Origin: Stomorhina lunata
Lineage: Eukaryota > Arthropoda > Insecta > Diptera > Rhiniidae
Reading direction: 5' to 3'
Assembly: GCA_933228675.1 (NCBI GenBank)
Contig: OW121741.1
Span: 73,776,629-73,840,628 of the forward strand
Length of the DNA: 64,000 bases
Both the position numbers and the translations under genes were made by a program. The notes under the pieces are model-generated. The model was given only the letters and a program-made list of their open reading frames with translations, had not been told where the DNA came from and did not search any database. Positions 34,501-45,700 of this stretch are shown here, in pieces. Each line of letters starts with the position of its first letter. Positions within the stretch are counted from its first letter, which is position 1.

Positions 34501-34791
34501 AAATATCTGACCAAGAAAAACAACCGAATATGAGATACTGTAGTTTTAAAGTAACAAATATAGATATTTTAAAGAAAAAAAAATTTAAGAAATTTAAAAG
34601 AATCTAGAGCTTTATAAGTTATTTTAAAGGTTCATGGTACATAATTATTTCCACATAATTTGTTGCTTTGTTTTTGTCATTATTCGATTGTAATATTTTG
34701 AGGTAACTTGTCAAAAACACAAGATTTTTATAATAATATTAATATAAAAAAAATGTTGAGGAAAATTATTTTAAAGCTTATAACAACTTAC

Positions 34792-34867
34792 CGGATTTAC
34801 CGACATCTGCATTCCCAATCACTGCGATACGAACTCTGGGTATGACAGTCTTTTCTTCAGCCTTCAT
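34792..34867 (-). CDS. Ras-like GTPase (RASL11 type), coding exon 1 with start
   Basis: Residues 1-25 plus the first base of codon 26, ending at TCCG|GTAAGT. The N-terminus MKAEEKTVIPRVRIAVIG leads straight into the P-loop GNADVGKS (18-25), the G1 motif that binds the phosphates of GTP. Where Ras has Gly12 and Gly13 this protein has Ala20 and Asp21. I chose this ATG because it is the first in the exon and because a splice acceptor lies only 11 bases upstream (TCTTTGTCTTTCCAG), which leaves no room for an earlier start in frame. Joined with exons at 18086-17911, 15531-15376 and 6778-6464 it gives one 240-residue open frame with all phases matching. The product is probably a soluble small GTPase; its biological role is not known from this sequence. 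Confidence 0.93.
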
Positions 34868-34878
34868 TCTGACTTAAA
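34868..34878 (-). other. 5' UTR end of coding exon 1, after a splice acceptor
   Basis: Eleven untranslated bases between the acceptor TTTGTCTTTCCAG (polypyrimidine tract, AG at 34880-34879) and the ATG. This predicts a separate non-coding first exon at higher coordinates, so the promoter lies upstream, perhaps inside or beyond the satellite region. Its position is not visible. Confidence 0.7.
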
Positions 34879-35939
34879 CTGGAAAGACAAAGAAAAAAAT
34901 TTTCAAATTTTTATTAAAGCTAATGGAAATTGCTAAAAATGAAAAATAAAATAAAAAACTTAAGTAATTTATTATGAAGATTTGAAAAAATAAATAAACT
35001 TGATAAATGTGTGATAATAACCTTTTTTTTTGCTTTGCTTTTGCAGCTAAAATATAAAGATTTGCATAAGTTAAATGTGCGATAAATGTTATGAATTTTT
35101 ATCTGTTCAGAGTTTTCTTATCTTGTTAAACAACAAATAAAAGAAAAATTCTAAATAGGAAAATAAATTCTTTAAAAAAGTAGTTCAAGATTAAAAGTTT
35201 TGAAAAATACTGAAATAAAATTTCTAAATTGGAAACTTTTTATTTCATAATTTAGGGAAATTTCAAAACTTGTCTTTAAAGTCTTATATCAAAATTTCAC
35301 TCATTTACTAATATTTTTACAATTAAAAAAATATTTTAAAATTTTTCCAAAAAAAAAATTTCAGTTTTCTTTGTTTTTTCTTTATCTTAATTTAATCTTA
35401 AGATAACAAATTTTTTTTTCAAAATTTATTTTCGACGACAAATACGAAAATGAATTATCTTTTTCGCACGTTTATTTTGTTTTTATTAAGAATTTTTTTT
35501 CGCTTCAGAATTTTGTCTCTTAGTATCCGAGTATCAGAGTGTTTTATATACTTAATTTAAATTTTTTTTCTTTTATTTTTATTATTATTTATTTAAAAGA
35601 GACAAAAACATTTATTTAACATTCACATTTGTAGATTGAAATTTTTTTTGACATATTATTTCTCATTTACGTATGAGGTTTGGAATGTCTGGAATTTTTA
35701 ATTTCAATATTTAGTTAAGTGTTAATTAATTATATTAACAACAAAAAGTTAAACAATAGAAAATTTTTAATGGGTTTTTTGGGATTATTCATCAGATGTT
35801 CAGAAGAAGCTTTTTTTCATATGAAAGAAATATCGATTTATTAGCATTGAATTAAAAAATCGATTAAATCATAGCAAAACTTTGGTAATAGAATGAACTG
35901 AGGTTTTATTTTACCTAATTATCACAATAATATACCCTC
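34879..35939. other. 5' intron or flank; holds direct-repeat copy 2
   Basis: AT-rich DNA. About 35265-35560 repeats the segment 30735-31045 in the same orientation (shared TTCGACGACAAATACGAAAA and TCGCACGTTTATTTTGTTT). No gene or promoter recognised. Confidence 0.6.
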
Positions 35940-37080
35940 TAAATACCCTATCCCTATGCAGCCAAGACAACAACCGCTCTTATTATGAAATACCAGAATG
36001 TATTTCTTTAAATGTTCATAAATAACTCTTGAATTAACAAACCGATTTTATAACTCGAATGAATAATAATGAGACTTCGCACTCGAATTTATAGTAAATT
36101 TTTGAAAAGTGTTTCTAAATGCCGTGTAGAGCTTTATCATTAAGTTGTTGCCTTTGCTTAGGCATCCAAGACAACAACCACTCTTATAATAAAATACCAG
36201 AATTTTGTATCTCTTTAACTGTTCATAACTCTTGAATTAACAAAACGATTTGAATGTTTTCTTCTGCAAAAATAATCTAGATAAAATGTTCACTTAAACA
36301 CATAGGGCGTCATAAACCTAGTCCTAACAGCTTTAAAATTCGAAAACGAGCCTTTCAGGAATTAGTTTTTGTTCTATCTAAAGAGTCGGACTCGAAATTA
36401 TGGTAAATTTTTGTAATTTTTTTAAGTTTCTAAATGCCGGGTAGAGCATTATAAACTTGAATTGTTGCCTATGACTATGCAGCCAAGACAAAACCAATCT
36501 CATTATGAAATACCAGAATTGTATTTATCTCAAGTGTTCATAACTCTTGAATAATCAAACCGATTTTAAAATTTTTTCTGCAAACATATTCTAGATTAGA
36601 TAAAATGTTCACTTAAACTGTCCCTAGTCCTAACAGCTTTAGGATTTTAACCGGAACTTTTTCTGAACTAGATTTTCATATATTTGAAGAGTCTCGGAGA
36701 CCTATAATCGATTTAATAAGCCGAAAGATTATTAATGAGACTTCGGGCTCGAAATTATAGTAAATTTTGGAAAAGGTTTTTTTTATGTTTCTAAATTTCT
36801 GGTAGAGCGTTATCAACTTTAGTTGTTGTCTATGCTTATACAGCCAAGACAACAACCAATCTTAGTATGAAATACTAGAATTGTATTCATCTTAAATATT
36901 CATAACTTTTGAATTATCAAACCGATTTTAAAAATTATCTATATGAAATGTTCTATTAAACTGATAGGGAGTCATGTCCCTAGTCCTAACAGCTTTGGGA
37001 TTTGAACACAATCCTTTCATGAATTAGACTTTATTCTATCGAAAGAGTTCATGAGACTTATAATCGATGTAATAACACGG
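35940..37080 (+). repeat. Diverged tandem family (CAAGACAACAACC), ~4 units of ~300 bp
   Basis: CAGCCAAGACAACAACC or a variant recurs at about 35958, 36165, 36480 and 36840. Each is followed by GAAATACCAGAATTGTATTT, AACTCTTGAATTA.CAAACCGA and, after about 100 bp, CTAGTCCTAACAGCTTT and GAGACTTCG.GCTCGAAATT. Same family as 33366-34500, expanded with extra sequence. Confidence 0.8.
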
Positions 37081-37239
37081 TTAAAGGTCTCATATTAATG
37101 ACACTTTGCTCTCGGGTCCTACGCTCTTTCGGAAGCTAAGAGGAGACCCCTTTAAACTAGAAGCACATTATTTTTGCAATAAGCACCTTAGGTGTTCATA
37201 GTGTTCCAAATAATGAAATCGGGTAACTCTTTCAAAGTA

Positions 37240-38880
37240 ACCTTTTGTTTAACTTTAAGAGAAGAAAATTTTAATAAAAAAATATTTTTTTGGGGTTTAA
37301 CATCGATTCTGGAAAACGCTATAAAAAATTTGAACTTGTTTCATTATTTGATGGATAAAAAAAACTGAATAATAAAAAAATTGTCTAGTTTATTTTTGCT
37401 GAAGAAATTATTTTAATCGGTTTCCAAATTTTCAAGTTATGAACAAAAAGGCAAAAACACTTTTTTAAAATTTTTCTTAAATTAATAATCGGACTTGTAA
37501 CCAACAATTCTAAAACATGGTAAGCAATATGAAAATAATCCTTTAGTAGTTGGATAAATTAAGTTATCTAGTTTATTTGTGCTGAAGAAATCATTTCAAT
37601 CAGTTCTCTAATTCTCGAGTTATATACAATTAAGTAAAAGCACTTTTTTCAAATTGTCGTATAACATAGATTGGTTATTGTTTTGACTATATAAATAGCT
37701 TTAAGCTTAGCCAAAAGCACTATTTATAACTACTATTGTGTGGTTTTCTGGCCAATAATTTAGTAATATCTGAAACTACTTTTATAAAAATAGCAGCAAA
37801 TGGTGTAAAGGTTGATCTTCGCATATTTTCAAAAGCCATTAAATCTTATAGAAAAGATCTTGGCTTTGAAAGAATTATAAGGAAAAAAAGGTCCCACAGA
37901 TACTGGTGGCACCTTTTTTCGAAGATAGCATTTTGTTTTACTAATAACAAAAGAAATATTTTGATAAAAAAATATTTTTCTAGGATTAAAAATCGATTTT
38001 ACAATAATAATTGGGAAAACACAATTAGAGATTTCAACTTGTTTCTTTATCTGATAGATAGAACAAGCTCTCAAGTTTATTTTTACTGAAGAAATCATTT
38101 CAAGCGGTTTCCAAATTTTCGAGTTATGAGCAATAAGGCAAAAACACTTTTTTAAAATTTTTCTAAAATTAATAAACGAATTTTCAAACAACAATTCAAA
38201 AACATGGTAAGAAATATTAAAGTGATATTTTAGTAGTTGGATATAATGAGTTATCTAGTCTAGAAGAAATTTTTCAACCGGTTCTCAAATTTTCGAGTTA
38301 TGAACAAGAAGACAAAAACACTTATTTAAAATTTTCAAAAATTAATAATTGAACTTTCAAGCAATAATTCGAAAAAATGGTAAGAAGTATGGAAATGATA
38401 TTTTAGTAGTTCAATAGAAGAAATTATTTAGTTTATTTCTGCTGCAGAAACCATTCTAATCGGTTCCCAAATTTTCGAGTTATGAACAAAAAGACAAAAG
38501 CACTATTTTAAAATTTTTCAAAACTAATAATCGAACTTACAACTAACACTTCGAAAACATGGTATGGATAATGAAGTTGATCTTTTAGTAGTTGCATAAA
38601 ACAAGTTATCTTGTTTATTTCTGCTGAAGAAATTATTTTAATCGGTTTTCAAATTTTCGAGTTATGAGCAATAAGCAAATAAACTTTTTTCAAATTTGTC
38701 TAAAATAATATTAGAACTTACAGCAAACATTTTGAAAACATGGTACAAAATATGAAATGCATCTTTAAGCAGTTGGATAGAACAAATTGTCTAGTTTATT
38801 TCTGCCGAAGAAATTATTTCAATCGGTTTTCGAATTTTATGAACAATAAGGCAAAAACACTTCAATAATAATTTTTGTTT
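37240..38880 (+). repeat. ~180-bp satellite array, left arm of an inverted pair
   Basis: TTTATTT.TGCTGAAGAAAT, ATCGGTT..CAAATTTTCGAG, TTATGAACAA.AAG.CAAAA, ATTAATAATCGAACTT and AAAACATGGTA recur every 175-183 bp (near 37433, 37616, 38122, 38297, 38477, 38657 and 38838). The 117-codon frame at 37736-38089 and the opposite frame at 38194-37829 run across these units and are not genes. The core resembles that of the CAAGACAACAACC family. Confidence 0.9.
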
Positions 38881-39740
38881 TTTTGATAATAATATTTGTT
38901 GCTAAGTAATGACTTTATATATTAAGTCATATTCTGACGTCCTATTTTCTGCTTTGTCGCATTCGAAATTATAAATATTTGCATCTGCTTTAACTCAAAA
39001 TCTTGTTCTAATTTCCCCAGAAAATCCCATTAAACTTTTTCACCTGTTGTTTTTATTTTATCGATTTATAAAACCATTAATAGCCATTTAAGATAAATTA
39101 TAAACAATTGAAAATCAAATATTTAGAAATTTCTTTCAAACTTTTAATGTTTGCATACAAAACTTATAAAATATTGGCAAAGTATTTTGGAGGCTGTTTA
39201 ATTTCTGTGGGTTTTCCATGTGATTTTTTGTTTGGAATTTATTTGAGCAAAGAAATTTAAATAATAAAAATCACATTTCTTCTGAGAAATTATAGAAAAT
39301 GATTATTAGAATGATTTTTATAGACAAGTATTTGAATTTAATGGGATCATAATTAAATTGGAAATTTGAATAGATATTTTTTTGAAGCGCCCACGAACAA
39401 TTTTTTAATAAAAATTCATTTTTTTTGATATTGACATTTTAGTGAGAAAATTTATATAAATTGCGGAGAAAAAATGTTGTAAAAGATAAAATTTATTTGG
39501 AAAAGAAATTAAGAAATACACCCACAAAAAATAGTTTCGAAAATAAAAAAAATTTATTTATATTGAAAAAAACGGATTTTGGATTAAAAAAAATTTTAAT
39601 CTCTCATTCATTAGCGGACCGATATGAGTGATATCCTAAGTAAATATAATTTAAAGGTTCTAACAATGAATATCTATTCAAAATAGAGGTTTAAGTTAGA
39701 GTTAATGGCTATGCTAACAAAGGGTATTTTATTCAAGACA
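38881..39740. other. 0.86-kb spacer between the inverted ~180-bp arrays
   Basis: AT-rich DNA with no gene. ACCGATATGAGTGATATCCT near 39619 faintly resembles the degenerate MITE end at about 42595. Confidence 0.5.
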
Positions 39741-41460
39741 ACAACCTTTTTTTAGCAAAACAAAAATTAAAAAAAAATGTTTTTACATTTTTGTTCATAA
39801 CTTGAAAGTTAAAGAACCGATTAAAAAGATTTCTTCTACTGAAATAAACTAGATAATTTGTTCTCTCCATGTGAAGAAAGATTCATTTTAAATTTTTTAC
39901 CATGTCTTCAAATTGTTGGCTAAAAGTTCGATTATTAATTTAAGAAAAATATTGAAAAAGTGTTTTTGATTTATTGTTCATAGCTTGAAAATTTGGAAAC
40001 CGATTGAAATGATTTCTTCAGGAGAAATAAACAAGATAATAAGTTCTATCTAACGGCTCAAAGACCAATTTTAAATTTCTTACCATGTTTTCAAGTTGTT
40101 TGTTGCAAGTTCGAGTATTAATTTTAGAAAAATTTTAAAAAAGTGTTTTAGTAGCATTATTCATAACTTGAAAATTTGAGAACCGATTGAAATAATTTCT
40201 TCAGCAAAAATAAACTAGATAATTTGTTCTATCCAACTGTTAAAAGATCATTTCCATATTTCTTACGATGTTTTCGAAGTGTTTGTTGTAAGTTCAATAT
40301 TTAAATTTTGAAAAATTTGAAAAGAATGTTTTTGCCTTTTTGTTTATAACTTCAAAATTTGATTACCGATTGAAATGATTTCTTCACAGAAAATAAACAA
40401 GATAATATGTTCTGTCTAACTGCCTAAAGATCAATTTCATATTTGTTACCATGTTTTCCAATTGGTGGTTGAAATTTCGGTTAATAATTTAAGAAAATTT
40501 GAAAAAAGTGTTTTTGCATTATTGTTCATAAGTTGAAAATTTTGGAACAATAACTACACAATTTATTCTGTTTAACTACTAAAAAATCAATTTCATATTT
40601 TTTTCGTGTAATAAAATTTTTAGTTGTAAGTCAGATTATTTTTTTTGAAAAATTTTAAAGAAATGTTTTTGCGTTTTTGTTCATAACTTGAAAATTTGAG
40701 AACCGATTGAAATGATTTCTTGAAATGCAACTGCTATAAGATCTATTTCATATATCGAATTGTTTTCGATTTTGTTGCTTGTAAGTTTGAATATTAATTT
40801 TCAAAAAATTTTAAATTTAAAAGTTTTTGTCTTTTTGTTCATAACTTAAAATATTGAGAACGGATCGAAAAGATTTCTTCAGCAAAAATAATCTAGATAA
40901 TATGTTCTATTTAACTATTTAAAGTTCAATTTTAGATTTCTTACCATGTCTTCGTGTTATTGCTTAAAAGTTCGATTATTAATTTTAGAAAAATTAAAAA
41001 AAGTGTTTTTCTTTTATTGTTATTTACTTGAAAATTTAAGAACCGATTGAAAAGAGTTCTTTAGCAAAAGCAATTTGGATAATGCTGTAAGTTAGATTGT
41101 TAATTTTTAAAATAAATTGGAAAAATTTTAGGAAAATTAAAAAAAAGTGTTTTTGCTTTTTTGCTCATAACTTGAAAATTTAGGAACCGTTTGAAATTAT
41201 TTCTTTAGCAAAAATAAACTGAATAATTTGTTCTATCCAATTGCTGTAAGATCAATTTCATATATTGAATTGTTTTCGAATTGTTGCTTGTAAGTTCGAA
41301 TATTAATATTCGAAAAATTTGAAAAAAATGTTTTTGCCTTTTTGTTCATAACTTAAAATATTGATAGCCGATTGAAAAGATTTCTTCAGCTAAAATAAAC
41401 TAGATAATATGTTCTATGCAACTCCTTAAGTAGCAGTTTCATATTTCCTATAGAGTTTTC
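39741..41460 (-). repeat. ~180-bp satellite array, right arm (inverted)
   Basis: About ten units in the opposite orientation to 37240-38880. TTGTTCATAACTTGAAAATT, GAGAACCGATTGAAATGATT, TCTTCAGCAAAAATAAACTA and TTACCATGTTTTCGAATTGT recur near 39792, 39974, 40159, 40336, 40523, 40679, 40838, 41021, 41165 and 41345. Units are diverged. No coding content. Confidence 0.9.
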
Positions 41461-42589
41461 GAATTCTTTGTTGTAATTTCGATGATTTATCTTTTAAAAG
41501 TACTTTTTTTACAACTTTTTTATTTTAATTAAGACAAAATTTTATCAAATATATTTACGCACTATATTTGGCCTTTTCGATGTAAATGACCTTTAACCTA
41601 ATCAAGCATCATTTATGTTTCCGCTACTGTTAATTCTAACAAAACAACAGTTTTCCAAGAATTCCTAATACTACTGAGGGCGTTTAAGTCCATCATCAAA
41701 CAATTGATTACTAATTACCCCTAATTATTCACAAAACACACCTTTTTAATTACACAACAACTTTCTGAAATGTCAGTTAGTAAAATTTTTTTCTAAAGAA
41801 CTGATTTCATGTAAAAAACAAGAAAAACATTGTTCTTTTCGACAACCCACTACTGCATTGTTATGATTTCATGAATAACAAAAGTCAAATAGTCATTCAA
41901 AGCAAAAAAAAAAACAAAATATTGTTTCTCGGAATTTCCGGTCACTAAACTTTGGTGATATTGTGTTTTTCTTGATTTGCCTTTTTTGACCATTAGAGCA
42001 ACAAAAGTTGAAATGGATTTTGTGGGAATGACATTAGGAAGATTTGTTTTCAAAAAAATACAAAATAACAGCAAAACTGAATCACCTTTGGCTAAAAATC
42101 ATCATTATCATCATTTTAATTATTTTGATTCATAGGTCTATGTACTCATACTCATAGTTAGTATAATACAGGGATTTGTTTAATCAAAACATGTTCAGTT
42201 TTGTTTACTTATGATATGCTTCACAGCGTATGATTATCTTTTCTTTTATTATCATGCAAATATTTATTACTCATACGCCTCTTTCAGGTTTGACGGGATA
42301 AATCGTTTATTCTAAAAATAATTTTGTTTAAATTATTTTAATAGTCAATTAATTTTTCATATAAACTCATGATTTTTATTTTCGTTTTGTTAAAAAATAA
42401 ACAGTAATTTTGAATATATTTTGGAATGCCTGAGTCTCGTTACTACTCGAAATGCTCAAAAAAAAAAAATGCCTATGAAAAATACATTTATTTCAAAAAG
42501 AAATTTAAGAAATTCTCCAGCAACAAAAATTTAAATAAACTGGTTTAGGTTTAGGAATTTTGAACAATTTTCCCTCATTTGTTAACCAA
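41461..42589. other. Intergenic or 5'-intronic DNA, no gene seen
   Basis: Somewhat more mixed base composition around 41570-42330. The frame at 42074-41850 has no recognised domain. No RNA gene or tandem repeat. Confidence 0.45.
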
Positions 42590-42863
42590 TTTTGGTGATA
42601 TCCTCTATATCTATCGAAAAACTAGACTTTTAAGCAAATATTTTGTAACATACCTTAGGGATTTTCAAAATAATTTATTTTAGAAAAAGTTTAATAAAAT
42701 TTGATATCTAAACATATTCGTTTGTTTATCAAAATATTTGGTTTAAATAAAACTATTTTACTATCAGGGAACTTTTGGCAAATAAGTTACAATATAGGAA
42801 AAAATATATGTTATATATTATTTAGATTATCCTAAAAGTATGCTAGACAAATGTTCTCAAGTA
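42590..42863 (+). mobile_element. Degenerate copy of the GATATCGATCG MITE
   Basis: GATATCCTCTATATCTATCG, AAAACTAGACTTTTAAGCAA and ACATACCTTAGGGATTTTCA follow the left half of the MITE at 53444-53737 (AAAACTCAGACTTTTAAGAG, GTATACTTTAGGGATATT). The right part has ATCCTAAAAGTATGC. The terminal repeats are worn. It ends about 20 bp before the next minisatellite. Confidence 0.65.
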
Positions 42864-42879
42864 TCTCAATATTAATGAA

Positions 42880-45700
42880 AAATTTTCTATAGAAAATTTA
42901 AACAAAAAAAGTTTTTTGTTTTAGAAAATTTTTAGATAAAAAGTTTCTATAGAAATTTTTTCTATAAAAAATTTTCTTTAGAAAATTTTCGATAAAATAG
43001 TTTCTAAAGAAAATTTTCGATTAAAAAGTTTCTATAGAAAATTTCGACAAAAAAGTTTCTATAGGAAATTTTTATATAAAAAAAAGTTTCTATAGAAAAT
43101 TTTTCTAATAAAAAAGTTTCTATAGAAAATTTTTCAATAAAAGTTTCTATAGAAAATTTTTCAATAAAAGTTTCTATAGAAAATTTTTCAATAAAAGTTT
43201 CTATAGAAAATTTTTCAATAAAAGTTTCCATAGAAAATTTTTCAATAAAAGTTTCTATAGAAAATTTTTCAATAAAAGTTTTCAAAGAAATTTTTTCAAT
43301 AAAAAAGTTTCTTAAGAAAATTTTTTAAAAAAAGTTTTTATAGAAAAACTTTCAATAAAAAATATTCTAATGGAAATTTTTCAATAACAAAGTTTCTATA
43401 GAAAATTATTATAGAAAATTTTTCGAACAAAAGACTTTATACAAAATTTCTTTATAAAAAAATTTTTCTATAGAAAATTTTTCAATAAAAGTTTCCAAAG
43501 ATATTTTTTCAATAAAAAATAAAATTTATCAATAACAAAGTTTCATTAAAAAATTTTTCAATAAAAAAGTTTTTATAGAAGACTTTTCGATAAAAATTTT
43601 TATAGAAAATTTGTCAATAAAAAACTTCTTATAGAAAATTTTTATAGAAATATTCAATAAAAAAATTTTTCAAAAAAAGTTTCTATAGAAATTTTTTCAA
43701 AAATTTTCTAAATAATATTTTTCAAAAACAAAGTTTCCATAAAAAATTTTTCGAATAAAAAACTTCATAGAAAATTTTTCTATAAAAAATTTCTATCAAA
43801 AATTTTTCTATAAAAAAGTTTCTTAAGTTAATTTAAAAAAAAAAGTTTCTATAGAAAATTTTTCAATAAAAATTTTTTAAAGAAAATTTTTCAATAACAA
43901 AGTTTCAATAGAAAATTTTTGAATAAAAAAATTTCTATAGAAAATTTTTCAAACAAAAGATTTAATAGAAAATTTTTCTATAAAAAAAATTTCTATCGAA
44001 AACTTTTCAAAAAAAAAGCTTCTTAAGAAAATTTTTTCAAAAAAAGTTTCAATAGAAAATTAAAAAAAAGTTTCTATAGAAAAATTTTCAATTAAAAAAT
44101 TTCTATAGAAAATTTTCTTAAGAAAATTTTTCAATAAAAGTTTCAAAATAAATGTTTTTAAAAAAAAAGTTTCTTTTTCGATTGAGTTTCTATAGAATAC
44201 TTTTTAATAAAAAAAATTCTATAAAATTTTTTTAATAAAAATGATTTTATAGAAAATTTTTTAATAAAAAGGTTTCCAAAAAAATTTCTATTAAAAATAT
44301 TTCAATAAAAAAGTTTCATTAGAAAATTTTTCAAGAAAAAAGTTTCTATCGAAAATTTTTCAAAAAAATTTTTTTATAGAAAAATTTTCAAGAAAAAAGT
44401 TTCTATAGAAAATTTTTCAAGAAAAAACTTTCTATAGAAAATTTTTCAAGAAAAAAGTTTCTATAGAAAATTTTTCAATAAAACAGTTTCTATAATAATA
44501 AAATTTTTTCTATAGAAAATCTTTAAATAAAAAAAGTTTCTATAGAAAATTTGTCAGTAAAAAAAGTTTCTATAGAAAATTTTTAATTAAATATTTCTAT
44601 ACAAATTTTTTCAATATAAAAGTTTCTATAGAAAATTTATCAATAAAAAATTTTCTATAGGAAATTTTAAAGGAAAAAAATGCTATAGAAAATTTTTTAA
44701 TAAAAACTTTCTATAGAAAATTTTAAAGAAAAAAAAATTCTGTAGAAAATTTTTCAATAAAAAAGTTTCTATAGGAAATTTTTCAATATAAAAATTTCTA
44801 TAGACAATTTTTCAATAAAAAAAAGTTTCTATAGAAAATTTTAAAATAAAAAAGTATCTAAAGAAAATTTTTTTATATAAAAGTTTCTATAGAAAATTTT
44901 TCTATAAAAATGTTTCTGCAGAAAATTTTTTTTATAAAAAAGTTTCAATAAAAAATTTTGAATAAAAAATTTCTATAGAAAATTTTGAATAAAAAATTTC
45001 TATAGAAAATTTTTCAATAAAAACTTTCTATAGAAAATTTTTCAATAAAATTTTTTTTTTTAGAAAATTTTTCAATAAAAAATTTCTATAGAAAATTTTT
45101 CAATAAAGAATTTCTATTGAAAATTTTTCGATAAAAAATTTCTATTGAAAATTTTTCGATAACAAATTTCTATTGAAAATTTTTTAATACAAAATTTCTA
45201 TAGAAAATTTTTAATAAAAAATTTCTATAGAAAATTTTTCAATAAAAAATTTCTATAGAAAATTTTTCGATAAAAAATTTCTATTGAAAATTTTTCGATA
45301 AAAAATTTCTATTGAAAACTTTTCGATAAAAAATTTTTATTGAAAATTTTTCGATAAAAAGGTTTCTATAGAAAATTTTTTGATAAAAAATTTCTGTAGA
45401 AAATTTTTTGATAAAAAATTTCTATAGAAAATTTTTCAATAAAAAATTTCTATTGAAAATTTTTCGATAAAAAATTTCTATTGAAAATTTTTCGATAAAA
45501 AATTTCTATTGAAAATTTTTCGATAAAAAGGTTTCTATAGAAAATTTTTTGATAAAAAGGTTTCTATAGAATTTTTTTTTAATAAAAAAGTTTCTAAAGA
45601 AAATTTTTCAATAAAAAAGTTTCTTTAGAAAATTTTTTAACAAAAAAGTTTCAATAGAAAATATTTTAGTAAAAAAGTTTCTATAGAAAGTTTTTCAATA
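42880..45700 (+). repeat. 27-bp-based minisatellite (2.8 kb), TTTCTATAGAAA palindrome
   Basis: The best-kept part (about 43130-43270) has period 27: GTTTCTATAGAAAATTTTTC plus AATAAAA. Elsewhere units of about 27-33 bp alternate, with many decayed copies. A second well-kept block with CGATAAAAAATTTCTATTGA lies at 45090-45540. Because 27 is a multiple of three, the minus strand gives a spurious 93-codon frame of nine-residue repeats (ETFIEKFSI). Confidence 0.95.

Larger units (their letters stand above)
18087..34791 (-). other. Intron 1 of the GTPase gene (16.7 kb)
   Basis: GT-AG intron with donor GTAAGTTG at 34791 and acceptor TTTCAG ending at 18087. It splits the gene within codon 26, just after the P-loop. 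It contains Helitron-like copies, a nested MITE, a palindromic 31-bp array, hairpins, diverged tandem families and a mariner remnant, each listed separately. No further coding exon was recognised. The stretch 18087-18789 shows nothing specific except a B-box-like TGCGTTCGAGCAGAAAAAC near 18702. Confidence 0.85.

Noticed and set aside
37736..38194. 117- and 121-codon frames on opposite strands
   Set aside because: Both cross units of the ~180-bp satellite; neighbouring units do not keep the frame and no protein motif is visible.
43004..43285. 93-codon repeat frame (ETFIEKFSI units)
   Set aside because: Translation of a 27-bp minisatellite; no start context or non-repeat extension.
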